Notes: a model not told the origin generated them from the sequence alone. Positions 21,739 through 34,212 are shown, counted from the stretch's first letter. The stretch: DNA of 64,000 nt from Phanerodontia chrysosporium (GCA_001910725.1 MJGA01000011.1:434001-498000); one strand, 5' to 3'. Numbers and translations are program-made.

Positions 21739-24699
21739 CTACTTAGGCTTCTTCTTCATCCGCCCAACGAGACCTGGCTTTGGGATCAAGCTCTTCAGCG
21801 GCGAAAGCATGTGGATCCACCCTTGGGGCGACTTCTCGCTAGAGTCTGTAACCTTCCTCCGTTTCGGGGTACGCGGCAGCGTAGCAGAGGCTGCGCCACC
21901 CGAGTCTTGCTGAGCAGACGGCGGACCAGAAGCGAATACGGGAGCAATCGAAGAGCCAGAGCCATGAGACAGACCAAGATCGTAGGTTGAACCATCGTTG
22001 CCAGAATGACCGGGATGGCCAGCAGCGTCGCGGGTGCCAAGAGACTGGATACTTTGGGAGGACGCGCGAGCGGTCGCCGAGATGTGTCCAGAGTAAATCC
22101 CTGGTGCAGCCGTGTTTTCGTCGGTCCTGGGCTGTCTCTGAAGACCCCTTAGTATCTGTGTACGCCCCGAGAGCGCACCAGGCTGCATCGCAGGGAGCGC
22201 AGGCGGTGGCATGGTCGTGTACTGACGCACAGTATTACCTATCGTCTTACCATAGTCCACATTGACACTCGAGGCCAGACTTGCAGTAGAGACCTTGCGT
22301 TTGCAAGCAGTCGGCTCATGGAAGTTGCGACTAGCAACCTTCTTAGGCGCCTGCATCCCGGCCGTCGGCTTCCCAGTCGCGGTGACCATTACTGGCGGAG
22401 CGGTGGCAACACCGGCATCCGCCGGCTGTGGGAGGTTCCGGATGCGCAAGATATCCGCGAGAAAATCTTGTTCGTTCTTGCTCATCTGCTCTTTCTTAGT
22501 TGGCTTACCGCGCACATCGTCACTAAGCCATCCGGGTTTGGCGAGGGCCTCCTTGATTCGGTCGATGGCCCATTGTGGGTCGGAGACACTCCGCTCCCAT
22601 TCGTCGAACTTCGGACCTCGGAGCTCCGCTGGAATCGGAAGCATGCAGTGGTAGTACTTCCATGTGGTGACAAAAAGCTGGAAGACTTCGTTGAAGGGCT
22701 TGCAGGCAAACTCGACCTTCTCCAGCCTCTTCTCCAGGTACGCCTTCTTGAACAGGTGCGCAACGTACATGACTTGTCCGTCGTCGGTGACCTCGTGCAG
22801 CTTTGTGTTGAAGAAGTCACCATCAAGTAGAAGGATGCCGCCGTTCAGCGGCTCGCCGTACGTGAGGGCAGAATAGAAGAACGACCACGCCCAGGATTCA
22901 AGCTCATGCTTGAGTTCAGGTGTACGAGTCGGATCGTCCATCAGTTCGATAGGCATGAACTGTGCCGTCCTCTGATCCCCAAAGTGAGCATGTAACGCGG
23001 TAGGAAATAATGCGGAGGCGTACAGCAGAGTATGGCGCGGGCTGCCCGTAGCGATGAGCGTTATGCCAGCCAGTCAGGAAGCCGTCCACCTCATCTCCGA
23101 TGGGTCGGGCCTCAAACGAAAAGCTCATGGGCGTGATATCGCCGTGTAACAAGTGTTCAGAATCCCATGCGCCCTTCACAGCTGGATTGTAAGATCAGCG
23201 AGACGTACATACAGCGGTGCCAAACGGGGTTTGATAACTTACCCTCGAGGCCATGAAGGAAGACTGTTAGCATCTGTCGCGAATTCTTCACCTGGTTAAT
23301 AGGGAAGGTGACCGGTTCCAGCAGGCGATGATGTATACGCGCGTGCATCATCGGCGCGCCGTGGCAAGCGTGGCGCCATGGCTCCGTGCGGGGTGAGGTA
23401 GCGAATTCTTGATGGGTGGTCCGCTGCGGAGACGTCTCGCCGGGCTCGACGACATCACCTCCAGCATGGACATCGAGGATATGGGGAACCCTAGCTCCCT
23501 GTAGAATCCTGTAAGTAGAGTACTCTGGCATGGATCCCTCCACACGCCAGGCGTCTCTCAAGATACGCCAGGTGTTCTTCTCCAGGTCTCGAACGAGATA
23601 CAGTCGAAGACTAATGCCAAGCGGGCCGTGCGAGAAGTGGTGTGGCTGAGATGCGAGGTAGTAGTGAGGCTTATCGGAGGCAGAAGCTTCTGGTATGAGC
23701 ACTTTGTCGACGGGGAACCCACGACCAGTTACAAAGTGCTTTCCCTGTCGGTCTAGACTGCTGGTCAAGACTTTTTGGATGTACTCTGCTAGGTCGATGC
23801 GGAACGCCAAGGTCTCGTCGACATTTGCTGGCTGTACGGTCGCGTCATAGCCGCGTCCGCGTCGATCCATCTTGTGATAGGCTCTGACAAGACGCGGGAT
23901 CCACGGGTCATAGGTCGGGTCGAAAGTCTGAGTAACGATGGCACCGGAACGATCCCATCGAATAATTTGCGCGGATCTCCGGTTCATAATAACCTGGTAG
24001 ACGGCGACACGATGCTGCTGCGCCATATGATGTTGAGCGTATATGGCAAGTTGACCACGAGCGGAACTGCCGTCTTTGCTTTCTATGCTAGCTCCGGGCG
24101 ACTTGATGCGAACAAACGGCATCTTCTCTTCGGAGATCTTGTGCTCCACCACGATGTCCATGTGAGCAAACTCAAATGCGCCTTTGTAGATTTTAGGGCG
24201 TCGCTTTTGTCTGGCCTCTGTGGTAGAGTCTCTTCGTGCCAGGATTCGGAAGCCAGTGTCAGGCTTGACATTACAGATGTCTGAAGTCTTGTCTGACGAG
24301 ATGATGATTGTGGTATCGGGCGGTAGGTTTTCTTGCTGCATTGCAGATGCCTTACACGAGTCTAGTTAGTTCTGCAAGGCGTTTTGCTGCCGATAACTGG
24401 AGACGTACCCAAGGAGCGTACATGTCTACTTCCTTCTTTGACTTGGCGAAGGCATCGTAGTCACCTTCTAGATAGTCATCATCATCGGAGGACGGTAATA
24501 CTCCGGGAAAGAATGTGTCGAAAAATGTTCGTATAGGCATGAGACCGATGTAGTATCCTGTGGTAGTCTGTGACAGACCACGTCTGTGATGCTCGTTAAG
24601 CTCCTGATCATGCGCGAATTCGGGGTCGAATATAGGTTGCACGGCAAACGGGTCTATGCCTCCATCCGTGGCAACCTGCCCAATAGGGGCCTTATCCAT
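21739..24699 (-). CDS. FunK1-like probable pseudokinase C with long C-terminal extension
   Basis: The ATG at 24697-24699 gives MDKAPIGQVATDGG and the family N-terminal element YIGLMPIRTFFDTFFPG. Exon 2 (from about 24345 down) carries AQQHRVAVYQVIM, RWDRSGAIVTQTFD, LRLYLVRDLEKNTWRILRDAWR and HHRLLEPVTFPIN. The catalytic exon reads LLHGDITPMSFSFE (HGD near 23138-23146) and, where the others have NDWDHAG, LTGWHNAH. So HRD is HGD, the catalytic-loop Asn is Ser, and the metal-binding Asp of the DFG-equivalent is gone. The exon joins are in frame (for example EG|AVKGAW and YSA|RTAQFMPIELMDD) and I see no stop or shift, so the gene is maintained. The C-terminal about 230 residues are Ser/Pro/Gly-rich and end LVGRMKKKPK. 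It overlaps no other gene and is convergent with B. Confidence 0.75.
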
Positions 24700-25386
24700 G
24701 AGGTGAGAGGTGGTGTGATAGATAGTGGGTGGCGTGGAGGTAAGCAAGTAAAAAGAAAAAACAGCTTTATAGCCTCCTCCCTGGCCACCAGTAGTGCGAA
24801 GTGGGCACGTGCCCATTGGGGCCACCAAGGACAAATACTCTTGACCGTGAAATAAAGGTGTCAGTACGCTTTGTACGGGCATGGATAGACGACAGCGACA
24901 ACTTCCCACGTACTTTGAGCAGCAACACATACTGCACGGTAATGTGAACTGACACTTTCGTCCGCGGTATACTAGAACAAAAGAATGCTTGCTTCGAAGA
25001 TTCCTGGCTTCGTACCACCAGTCAGAAACAGCCTGGAAGGAACGCCGGCTGTCGTCTGTTGGGTCGAAATTCGGACTCCTGCAATGAAAGCACGTCCGTC
25101 ACTGCAGTCGTCGAACTTCGATACGCTGCTGCTTGTCCATTCACAAAGCAAAACATAGCAATTTATAGACAACGTACATAACGATCGTTGATAGAGCGAT
25201 CCGCATGTGGACGGTGGACGTGGTCATGCTAGTTTTAGTGGATGGCGCGCATCGAAAAGCTCAACTCGGACCTCGCTCGAAGCGCCCGAGAATAACGCCC
25301 GTTCTCCGTTGTATCAACGCTGAAGTATCGCGCGATGCCCAGAATTCACACAGGGACACGGCATGTATCTAAAATTTGTATAATAT
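24700..25386. other. Intergenic between FunK1 C and FunK1 D
   Basis: No gene or repeat recognised. The right part is the 3' flank of FunK1 D, the left the promoter of FunK1 C. Confidence 0.4.
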
Positions 25387-27785
25387 TCATTTTCCGCGTT
25401 CGTGCATTGCCTTGAGTCTTTTTGACCTCCTCAGACCGCGTTCCACATCCTCCGAGACCGTAGACACGTCTTCATCCGCGCGGTCTCGTTTCCTTCCAGT
25501 ACGGACTGGTTCCGTCCCGCTCCTGTCTCCATTCTGGTTCGTACGTTCTTCCGGGGTTGCAGCTTGATGCGTCGCTTCAGGGTTTGCATCGTATTTCTCG
25601 AGTGCAGCCGCGAATTTCCCTCGCCAGTATCCCGGTCGCTTGCAAAGCTCCAGCATCTCGTAGTCAGGCTCCTTAAATACCGGAAGCTCGTCCTTTGATC
25701 CAGTGCGTGCGTACTCGTAAGAATTCCATGCCTGTGCCACATCACACAGCAGAGCCGTTAGCACGGGACAGTCGTATCGACCTTGATGGACGAAACGGTC
25801 TCCCAGGCTAAATATCTTGGCTGTCGTGATGTTGACAAGGTTCTTGTCTTCCCCGTCCGCAAAGAGGCCACCTTGAAGTCCTTCGAAGTGCTGCGCAAAC
25901 CGAAGGATGGCCACGTAGTTGAACACCCAGAAAATGGACTGGAGGTCGTCGACGAGTTCGTTGTACATCGTCCGTTGTTTCCCCTTTCTGCGCAACGCCA
26001 GAGCTCTGAGAAGACGGATCGACATAAACGGTGCTGTACCCTGCGGAAGCCATAACGTCACCACAGGGAACACGTGGAGGATCGCCGCACTTACCACAGC
26101 GCCGCCATCCTGTATAGGCAGGCCAGCATGGTCCCAATCGTTCAGCGCACACCGGCCGTGCTGATCCAACATGATATTACGGTTGCTGATGTCTCGATGC
26201 AGGATTCCAAGGGACTCATCCATCTTCTCTATCGCTAAAGCAGATGGTAAGCTGCGGAAACTACATGCAGATCACGAATTACGTACCCAGCAGCGCATCA
26301 TGGAGTGCCTGAATCAGCTCGCGCTCGCTACGTGCTGCCTCCAGAGGGAACAAAATTTCCTGTACAATTCTATGATGCACGTAGCCCGGTAACTCTTCCT
26401 CGGTATGCTTCCAGTGGGTATACTCGGCGGAGATCTCGTCGATGATGGTCTGCTGAGGTTCACCATCGGCCGTTAGTACGTCACCACCGTACAAGACATC
26501 AGGAACGAAGGGAACTCGATGAGCGTGCAGGTCCTGGAAGATGTCGAACTCGGGACGCAGGCGGGTGTCTTTTGCGCGCCAGGTGTCCTTGAAGAAGACA
26601 AGTCTAGCCCCCTTCAGGTCGTATGCAAGATATGCGCGCGTGCTGCGTCCGAACAGCGAGTCAGGTGCCGCGAAAGGTCGACAGACAACGAGCTTAGTAG
26701 AGTCCCCGCCGGCACCATTGGCGACGTTGAGTGTCCACACCGGATATGTGTCTGTGCTGTCAAGACTTCGCTGGGCGTGTGGGACGGCGTGCACCCGGAG
26801 ATCATTCGCGTCGTGGCCCTCGACCTCCTCGATCAGGTCGCGGATAGCGCCTGTAAACAACGCAGTCTCTTTCTGGGTTGCCGGAGCCGCGGTGCAGTCG
26901 AACCCTCGAGATGCGTCGTCCATATGCGAGTAACGCTGCAGAAACTCTGCGAGGAGTTCAGGGGATTGGATGTAGTCGAATCGCTGACTGACGACAGCAC
27001 CAGAGCGGTCGAGCAGCAAGAACCGTGCGACACTGCCAACCAGAACGAGGTAGAATAGAAAACAGCGATGTTGACGTTCGAAGATGGCGTGCGTGCTTTT
27101 GAGAATCCGTAAGCGGGCCACCCGTGCCTCCAGACTGTCCCTCTCGAAAGGCTCGAAAGGCGTGTCGTCGTCAAGTTCATGTGCCAGATGGTGGTCGTTT
27201 TTCCCAGCATTCCAAGCAGAACCAGAAGTACTGGCTACCGGAGAATCCGAGGCTCTGAGATACTCGTCCATCGGGGCGTCGAACGGGTCGCCGTCACAGT
27301 TGGGTGTGATCTCGATCCCTAGGGAGGCGGTGGCGAAGTTATAGTATTCAGACAGAATCTTCCTAGGGCCTTTCAGCCTCTTCCCGGTATGCCTGCGGGC
27401 TGCGACAGATGGGTATGACGGTATTTGACTTTCGGCCTCGTTCTCGGCGTCCTCGTCATGTTGGTCGTGTTCTCCTGCCCCCTTCTTTCTAACCCTGAAC
27501 GCGTCCGCCTGCCGCCTCTTCAGCTTTGGCAGGAAGAATCTGTCTGAAGGGCATATTTGGGATTCTTCAACCTTCTTTATCTGGCGAAGGGCGAAGTCAG
27601 ACGTGATGTAGAGCTGACACGACAAGACAACTCACGAACGCCTCTTGCGCGTCCCGTTGCGACTGCGAGTGCGCGACTGCCGAGAAATCGACTGAGGGGG
27701 CAGTTAGGTTGCAATCTGCTTCCATAAATGTGTCGAGGAAAGTTTGAGGGGGTATGGGCCCAATGAAGTGGCTTTTCGTGGACAT
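25387..27785 (-). CDS. FunK1-type protein kinase D, intact
   Basis: Start ATG at 27783-27785 (MSTKSHFIGPIPPQTFLDTF). Exon 1 ends EAF at GTGAGT; exon 2 begins IKKVEESQICPSDRFFLPKL. The large exon has RHTGKRLKGPRKILSEYYNF, ERQHRCFLFYLVLVGSVARF, LLDRSGAVVSQRFDY, RAYLAYDLKGARLVFFKDTW, LYGGDVLTADGEP and HHRIVQEILFPLEAARSERE. The catalytic exon has GILHRDISNRNIMLDQHGR and ALNDWDHAG, keeping HRD, the loop Asn and the Asp of DWD. The last exon starts GTAPFMSIRLL, includes NELVDDLQSIFWVFNYVAIL, and ends LRRSKRLKAMHERGK. No stop or frameshift is seen. The gene is head-to-head with a truncated Rec114-like copy, and its first 330 bp plus promoter are almost identical to those of FunK1 I. Confidence 0.85.
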
Positions 27786-28585
27786 TGTGAGTGGGGTGGT
27801 GGGGGTTGGGGTGAGAGAGGGACGATAAACAAAAGCGCTGTGCTTGTATGTTGGTCTCCGCAGTGTCGCGTCCACGTAGCCTTCTGCCACGCTAGACTCT
27901 TTCTGTGTCAGGTTCAAGTGTAGAAGATACACAGATTGTGGGCAGTAGACGCGTCGCGCGCGCCGCACCGCGTCCTACCGCGTCTCGTCCGAGCTTACAC
28001 GTGCTCGCATCCGAGCGCTATTGCCTTTGATCCCGACGACGATGTCGCTGTCGACGACTTCTACTACGACGTACACTCTTGCAAAATATTCACGGGCATA
28101 TCCCTCTTCTCAAGCTGCTGGCTCTCAGGAATGTGACTCTGAATGGCAACACTTCACCAATCCTGTCATTCGTCTGGTGCTCGACTTGAAAAAATCTGCA
28201 CGCGGAGAGCTTGAATCTTACCGACTTCGTGTCTTATGGTCGCTGCATGCGGGACAAGATATGATGGAAGTAGACCACAGAGATGTTGTGTTTGTGAGTA
28301 GCCTTGTCATTCTCGTCGTTATCGTGGTGTTCAACGTGTTGTAGGAAGATCTCGACCTACTGTCCTTCTCTGGTCTTACGACTCAAGGCGGTTCCCATGG
28401 ACTTCCTTTGAAGGCTGTCTATCGCGAGACTGTGGTGGGAATTCGATACCTACATACTCGGAATGTTCCTGCTGGCTTGCCCTTGGTACGCGCATCCGCT
28501 TCTCTTCAGTAAACCTAGCTATATGCATGTAATACAGGTATATCGTCGTTTCCAGATGAACTTTCAGAGTGCAACAGATGCCACC
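27455..28585. repeat. Near-identical segmental duplicate, left copy
   Basis: This stretch matches 50938-52068 base for base apart from a handful of substitutions (constant offset 23483). It spans the start of FunK1 D, the shared promoter, and the first exons of the Rec114-like gene. Identity stops abruptly at GATGCCACC (28585). Leftwards, inside the kinase exon, identity falls off gradually. Confidence 0.85.
28042..28585 (+). pseudogene. Rec114-like gene, copy 1, truncated
   Basis: ATG at 28042 opens MSLSTTSTTTYTLAKYSRAY, then WQHFTNPVIRLVLDLKKSAR and RLRVLWSLHAGQDMMEVDHR. An intron follows VVF, then EDLDLLSFSGLTTQGG and a second intron, then VYRRFQMNFQSATDAT. At that point homology to the full copy at 51525 ends and the sequence runs into the promoter of FunK1 E. 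The lost part includes FIEAVRHVCPCK and the whole C-terminus. The remaining fragment is almost unchanged, so truncation is recent or the fragment is being homogenised. Family assignment is discussed at the full copy. Confidence 0.7.
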
Positions 28586-28688
28586 GCTGATCGCATGCAC
28601 GGGCCGCTCGTAATCTTGACCGCGTCTCAGCTCTCGCGTCGACCGCTCTCGCTCTCTCGAACAACCGATACACGCTCAACGCCTGCTT

Positions 28689-31132
28689 ATGTCCATACAT
28701 CCCGTCGTCGGCGCAATGCCACCCTGCCTCTTCATGGATAGGTTCATGGGAAGTGGAAAAGGAGGTACGACTCATCCACCATCTCCTGCAGACTTCTCGA
28801 GAGTGGCATCCAGCAGCACCGTGAAGGGCATGGGCGAGTCTCTGGTGAGTGGTCTACTTTCGGAGACGTATATCATGATGATATATACAGTTGCTAGATT
28901 AGAGCCGTCGAGAAGTGCAAGATTTGTCCGAGCATTCGTCTGTTCGTAACGAAAACCAGGCGGAAAACAGGGACTCCAGCACGCTGTGAATGCAAGGACC
29001 GTGGCCTTGAGTGCGCTACACGCGTCAGCAGCATTGATGACGATCCGGACAAACCTGGCCATCAGTTCCCTTCTCTGGCTGCTCGCAAACAGCCACGCAA
29101 GAGGCGAGGCACCAAACAGCGGCGTAGTCTTGGCGAATACTTCGACTTCTCCACTTTTCTACTCGGCATCGAGATTCATCCTTCATCGGAGGCCGACCCT
29201 TTCAACGACACGCAACCGATCACGCCACCACCGGTGGGTAGTGGCCAACCAGAACCTCTATCTCCAGAGAAAACGGTACCTAATGCCGTTTCACCTGTAG
29301 AATCTGCGGACCGCGAGGCCTCACCGACGCTCTCCGAACTTCTAAGGTACAAAGGCTCTGACGGTACCGGCTCCTCTGACTCTGGTGCACCCTCTCCCCC
29401 ACACCGCGGCAAATCTTCAACGGCTTCGCCAATGGCCAAGGCCGAGCATCAGTCCGAGAACTCCTTTGACAACTGTAGCAAGGAAGGCATCGCCTGTCGC
29501 ACCGCACTCATTGCCCAGGCAGAAGCACAGTTCACCCATCAGCATGGTGTCTTCCTGTTCCAGGTCGTAATCGTCAACCGCTGGGCTAGATTTCTTCGCT
29601 GGGATCGCCGTGGCGCCGTGGTCACACAGAGATTCGACTACGTTGCGGAGCCACGCATACTTGCAGACTTCCTGTGGCGTTTCTCGCTTATGACTGACGA
29701 GGAGCGCGGATGGGACGTGACGGCCATTCCGGCGAGCAGAAAGGAGGCCACTCTTTTCAACGATGCTGTTCGAGGCTTTCTCCGAGGCAACATTCCACCA
29801 CGCTACCTGCCGCATGCCGAATGGACTTTAGACGATACAGGCACATATCCGACTTGGAAGATCCGGGTACTGAACGAAGTAACCGGGGAATCAACACACT
29901 TGCTCGTTCGCCGACCTTTCGCTGGCCAGGTCGCTCTGACGGGCCGCGCCACACGAGCATACATAGCGTACGACGTTCGCCTCGGACGTCTCCTATTTGT
30001 GAAGGACTCTTGGCGCGATACGGGCTTAGGCTTACGCCGGGAGTTTCAAACGTACCAGGACTTGAATCGACATGGTGTCGACCACGTTCCAGTCGTACCT
30101 TACGGCGGCGACGTCCTCACCAGCACCGGACTACCGCAGGAGACGATCACACAGCTGATATCCGATGCCCGGGAGCAATGGCAAGTCACGGCTATCACCG
30201 AACCGCATGCCCTAGTGCACAACCGAGTCGTTCAGGACTTATACAATCCTTTCGAATGTGTAACAGATGAGCGTGAACTAGTCCAGGTAGTCTGCGATGT
30301 CTACCAAGGTACGTACTCCAACCGCTGAATGGCTCTGATTGGAACTCTGAGCGCGTTGATAGCTATTCAACAGGCATATGAGCGTGCTGGCCTGCTCCAT
30401 CGCGACATCAGTCTCCGAACATCATGACTACGAATGAGGGCAGGGGAATTCTCACCGACTGGGATTGCGCTAGGACGAAGGACGAAGCGGTCCCTCCGAT
30501 ACGGATGGTGAGCTTCCTTTGGCGTGCGTACCACTTACGACTTACCATCGCATTTCCCCACAGGGTACATGGGCCTTCATGTTGATCTGCCTGTTGCGGT
30601 ATCCAAAAAAACTGCACGACATTGCCGACGATCTAGAAGCTGTCTTCTGGGTGTTCCTCTATAGCGTGCTCAAGCGATTTGCGCCGCCCTGTCCGGACTT
30701 GCCTCTGTCGATCTTTGCGGACGAGTGGGACAGCGTTGACGGCGCAGCCGGTGGATACACAAAACGCGCAGCACTGATGAACGGCGACTACAAAAAAGTC
30801 GATATCGCTTGCGACGCTCTTCGTGACCTTGTCCATGAGATGGCCAACGCATGGGCCAAGTATCAGCTGTCGCTGAGTGGCACTGTAGAAGCTCAAGGGA
30901 CCTGACTGAACAGCTCGGACGCTTTCATAAGCTTGCACCTACGCCTTCCTTCTGGGTGGACCTGGTATCGGCCGCTCTCTCTCGATTCCCTAAGCACCCT
31001 GCGACTCGCCCCGATGACTCGATACACGCTGTCTTGGATACTTCCTCTGACAGCAGCAGGAAACGCAAGGCCGCCGACGTGCCGACTGAACCACGACGCT
31101 CAAAGAGGCTCAAAGCATTGCAACGAGTCTGA
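28689..31132 (+). pseudogene. FunK1-type protein kinase E, two frameshifts
   Basis: ATG 28689 (MSIHPVVGAMPPCLFMDRFM); exon 1 ends ESL at GTGAGT. Exon 2 has AVEKCKICPSIRLFVTKTRR, a Cys-containing insert, [75 protein letters not shown] and HNRVVQDLYNPFE. In the catalytic exon HRDISLR is followed by a one-base loss at about 30418 (restored reading would be R-N-I-M), which abolishes the Asn and the following TDWD in frame. A second shift occurs near 30895-30905, just before LTEQLGRFHKLAP. The end is [13 protein letters not shown]. Closest relative in the window is FunK1 G (both have VNRWARF, RWDR and KRFAPPCP). The first lesion sits in the active-site loop, so the product would be inactive unless it is a base-calling error. 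Confidence 0.8.
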
Positions 31133-31421
31133 CTCAATACCTTATCTTCTTTGTAGTCTGCCATGTGTCGTCCTAGCTCGCTCTTCCAATTCTATGACCG
31201 TTGCGCAACGTTTCTTCACGACAGAAAAATACCGGACCGTGCATTTTGAGGTAAGGGGGACATTTCAGCACAATGCTCAGATTTCGTCATGTAGCGGCGG
31301 ATATCTATTCAGCTGATCTTTATTGCCTCATTCATCTCCTTCGTTACAACGTTTCCTCTTCCTGCACATGTACTGCGTATCACGATTGCCACCAGACGAT
31401 TGGACACTTTGCTCTACAGCT

Positions 31422-33562
31422 CTATCCCGGCCGCTTGCAAAGCTCCAGCATCTCGTAGTCTGGCTTATATACTGGGAGCCCCTTCATTGGTCCAGTGCGT
31501 GCGAATTCGTAAGAATTCCATGCCTGTGCTACATCACGCAGGAGTTCCGCTAGCACGGGGCTGTCGTATCGATCTTGGTGCACGAAACGGTCTCCCAGGC
31601 TGAATATTTTGGCCGTCGTGATAGTGACAAGGTTCTTGTCTTCGCCATCAGCGAAGAGGCCGCCTTGAAGACCGTCAAAGTGCTGCGCAAACCGAACGAT
31701 GGCGACGTAGTTGAGAACCCAGAAGATGGACTGGAGGTCGTCGACGAGTTCGTTGTACACCGTTCGTTGGGTGCCCTTTCTGTGCAGCGCTAGGTCTCGA
31801 ATAAGACGGATCGACATAAACGGTGCTGTACCCTGCGGAAGCCATAGCATCACCTTTAGGGAACTCGTGGAGGATCGCCGCACTCACCACGGGCCGCCAT
31901 CTGGCATAGGCAGGCCAGCATGATCCCAATCGTTCAGCGCACACCGGCCGTGCTCATCCAACATGATATTACGGTTGCTAATGTCTCGGTGCAGGATTCC
32001 AAGTGACTCGTCCATCTTCTCTATAACTGAAGCATATGGTAAGTAGCGGAAACAGTGAGCAGATCACGATTCACGTACCGAGCAACGCGTCATGGAGTGC
32101 TTGAATCAGCTCACGCTCGCTGCGTGCTGCCTCCAGCGGAAACAGAATTTTCTGTACAATTCTATGATGCACGTAGCCCAGTAGCTCTTCGTTAGTATGC
32201 TGCCAATGGGAATACTCGGCGGAAATATCGTCAATGATAGTCTGCTGAGGTTCACCATTGGCCATCAGGACGTCACCACCATACAAGACATCGGGAGCGA
32301 AGGGGATCCGATGAGCGTGTAGGTCTTGGAAAATGTCGAACTCAGGGCGCAGGCGGTCGTCCTTTGCGCGCCAGGTGTCCTTGAGGAAGACAAGTCTATC
32401 CGCCTTCAGGTCGTATGCAAGATATGCGCGCGTGCTGCGTCCGAACAGCGAGTCAGGTGCCGCGAAAGGTCGACAGACAACGAGCTTCGTAGAGTCCCCA
32501 CTGGCACCGTTGGCGACGTGGAGCGTCCACACCGGGTATGTGTCTGAACTATCAAGACTCCGTTGGGCATGGGGGACGGCGTGTACCCGGAGGTCGTTCG
32601 CGTCGTGGTTCTCGACCTCCTCGATCAGGTCGCGGATGGCGCCTGTGAACAGCGCGGCCTCTTTCCGCGTCGCTGGCACCGCGGAGACGTCGAAGCCACG
32701 AGACGCGTCGTCCATGTGCGAGAAGCGCCACAGAAAATCCGCGAGCAGTTCCGGCGACTGGACAAAGTCGAAACGCTGGCTCACGACGGCGCCGGAGCGG
32801 TCGAACAGGAGGAAGCGAGCACAGCTGCCGGCAAGCACAAGATAGAACATGAAACGGCGGTGCTGGCGCTCGAAGAGGGCGTGCGTGGCCTTGAGCATGC
32901 GCGCGCGAACAGACATAGCCTCCAGAGTGCCCCGCTCGAAAGGCCTGTCGTAGCCACGGCCCTGTGCCAGAGATTGGTCGCCTGTCCGCGTGGAACGAGA
33001 GGTACTGGCTCCTGGAGACTCTGCAGTTGCACCGAGCTCGTAGCCCCTCGCCGGATCGTCGAACGGGTCGCCGTCATAGTCGGTAGTCACTTCGATCCCC
33101 AGAGTGGCGGTGGCGAAGTTGTAGTAGTCAGATAAAACCTTCCGGGACCTTTGTGTTTCCTCCCGGTACGCCTCCGCGCTGCGATAGACGGGTACGGTGG
33201 GACTCGGCTCTCGGCACCGTCTTTTGCGCCGCCTTGGCCATTCTCGTCGGAGGATTCCTTCTTGACCTTGAACGCGTCCACCTGCCTTTTCTTCAACTTT
33301 GGAAGGAAGAATTTTGCAGTAGGACAGATGTTGGAGTCTTCAATCGTTTCTATCTGATGGAGAACAAGAGTCAAGTGGCGTGAACAGTCGCGAATTGAAG
33401 GTTACTCACGAAGGCTTCTTGCGCCTCCTGCTGAGACTGCGAGCGAGCTACTGCGCAAAAGGAGACACGTGGGGCAGCAGAGATGTTGTGAGCTCCCGAC
33501 ATAAACCTGTCTAGGAACTCTTTGGGAGGTATAGACCCGACGAAGTGGCTTTTGGCGGTCAT
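31422..33562 (-). pseudogene. FunK1-type protein kinase F, frameshifted and missing its C-terminus
   Basis: ATG 33560-33562 (MTAKSHFVGSIPPKEFLDRF) and an exon 1/intron boundary like D and I. Exon 2 starts IETIEDSNICPTAKFFLPKL. One base is lost in a C run near 33148 (KGP then RKVLSDYYNF in the other frame). The kinase body is then open: ERQHRRFMFYLVLAGSCARF, LFDRSGAVVSQRFDF, RAYLAYDLKADRLVFLKDTW, YGGDVLMANGEP, GILHRDISNRNIMLDEHGR, ALNDWDHAG and GTAPFMSIRLIRD. Homology to D ends at LELCKRPG (about 31428), where a stop follows directly. The usual YWRGKFAAALEKYD and RRSKRL tail are absent. The truncation borders the 3' flank of convergent FunK1 E. Confidence 0.8.
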
Positions 33563-33699
33563 TGTCTGGGTGCTGGTACGAGAGGTAGTGGAGGATGGGT
33601 GAGAGGAGAGTTGCAGTGGTAAAGCGCTGGTCCTGAATCTCTAGCGGCCCGTCCATCGCTTCACAAAGGGTACACATGCAAAATGTCTTTGTTTGACGA

Positions 33700-34212
33700 G
33701 CTGCGTGCGTGGAAAGCAGTCGCGTCGCGTCGCGGTGCACCGCGTTCGGGACGACACGTGAACCGCGGCGGTTGGGCGCTAACATCTTTGCTCTAAACGA
33801 CGACGTTGACCCCGAGGCCGACGATGTCTTCACCAAATATTCATGGATATACCCTTGCTCTTGCACGTTGAACTGGTTTAGTGAATGCGTCTGGCGCGGG
33901 CACGTCTCGCGGTCTACCTTGAATGAAGTATTCCCTCCGACTGCCCCTCCCGCCGCCCATTCTGTAACCCGGATGACGATCTCAAACGCTCGCCCCTCTG
34001 CTAGTTTCGACCGCGACAAGGTGGACATACGATGTGTGCGCATTGTCAATGTTTCTGCGGCCGTGGTGCGTACTCCCCTTTTCCTCAGCAGACCTGGCTA
34101 TATGCTCGTGATCCAGGTGTTACATCGCTGTCAGACGAAATTTCCCGCGGGGGGATGTCAAGAAGTTGTCGAGACCATGAACGATGCCTGTCCATACGAT
34201 GCAATCCCGTAA
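33700..34212 (+). pseudogene. Rec114-like gene, copy 2, relic
   Basis: Head-to-head with FunK1 F, as the other copies are with D and I. The upstream GCGTCGCG-rich patch, the segment around CCAAATATTCATGGATATACCC, and VDIRCVRIVNVSAAV followed by an intron-like GTGCGTACTCC...GTGATCCAG align with copies 1 and 3 (VGIRYLHTRNVPAGLPL and its intron). The C-terminal block decays to HRCQTKFPAGG and ACPYD. Central parts are missing or unrecognisable and there is no intact frame. Confidence 0.6.
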
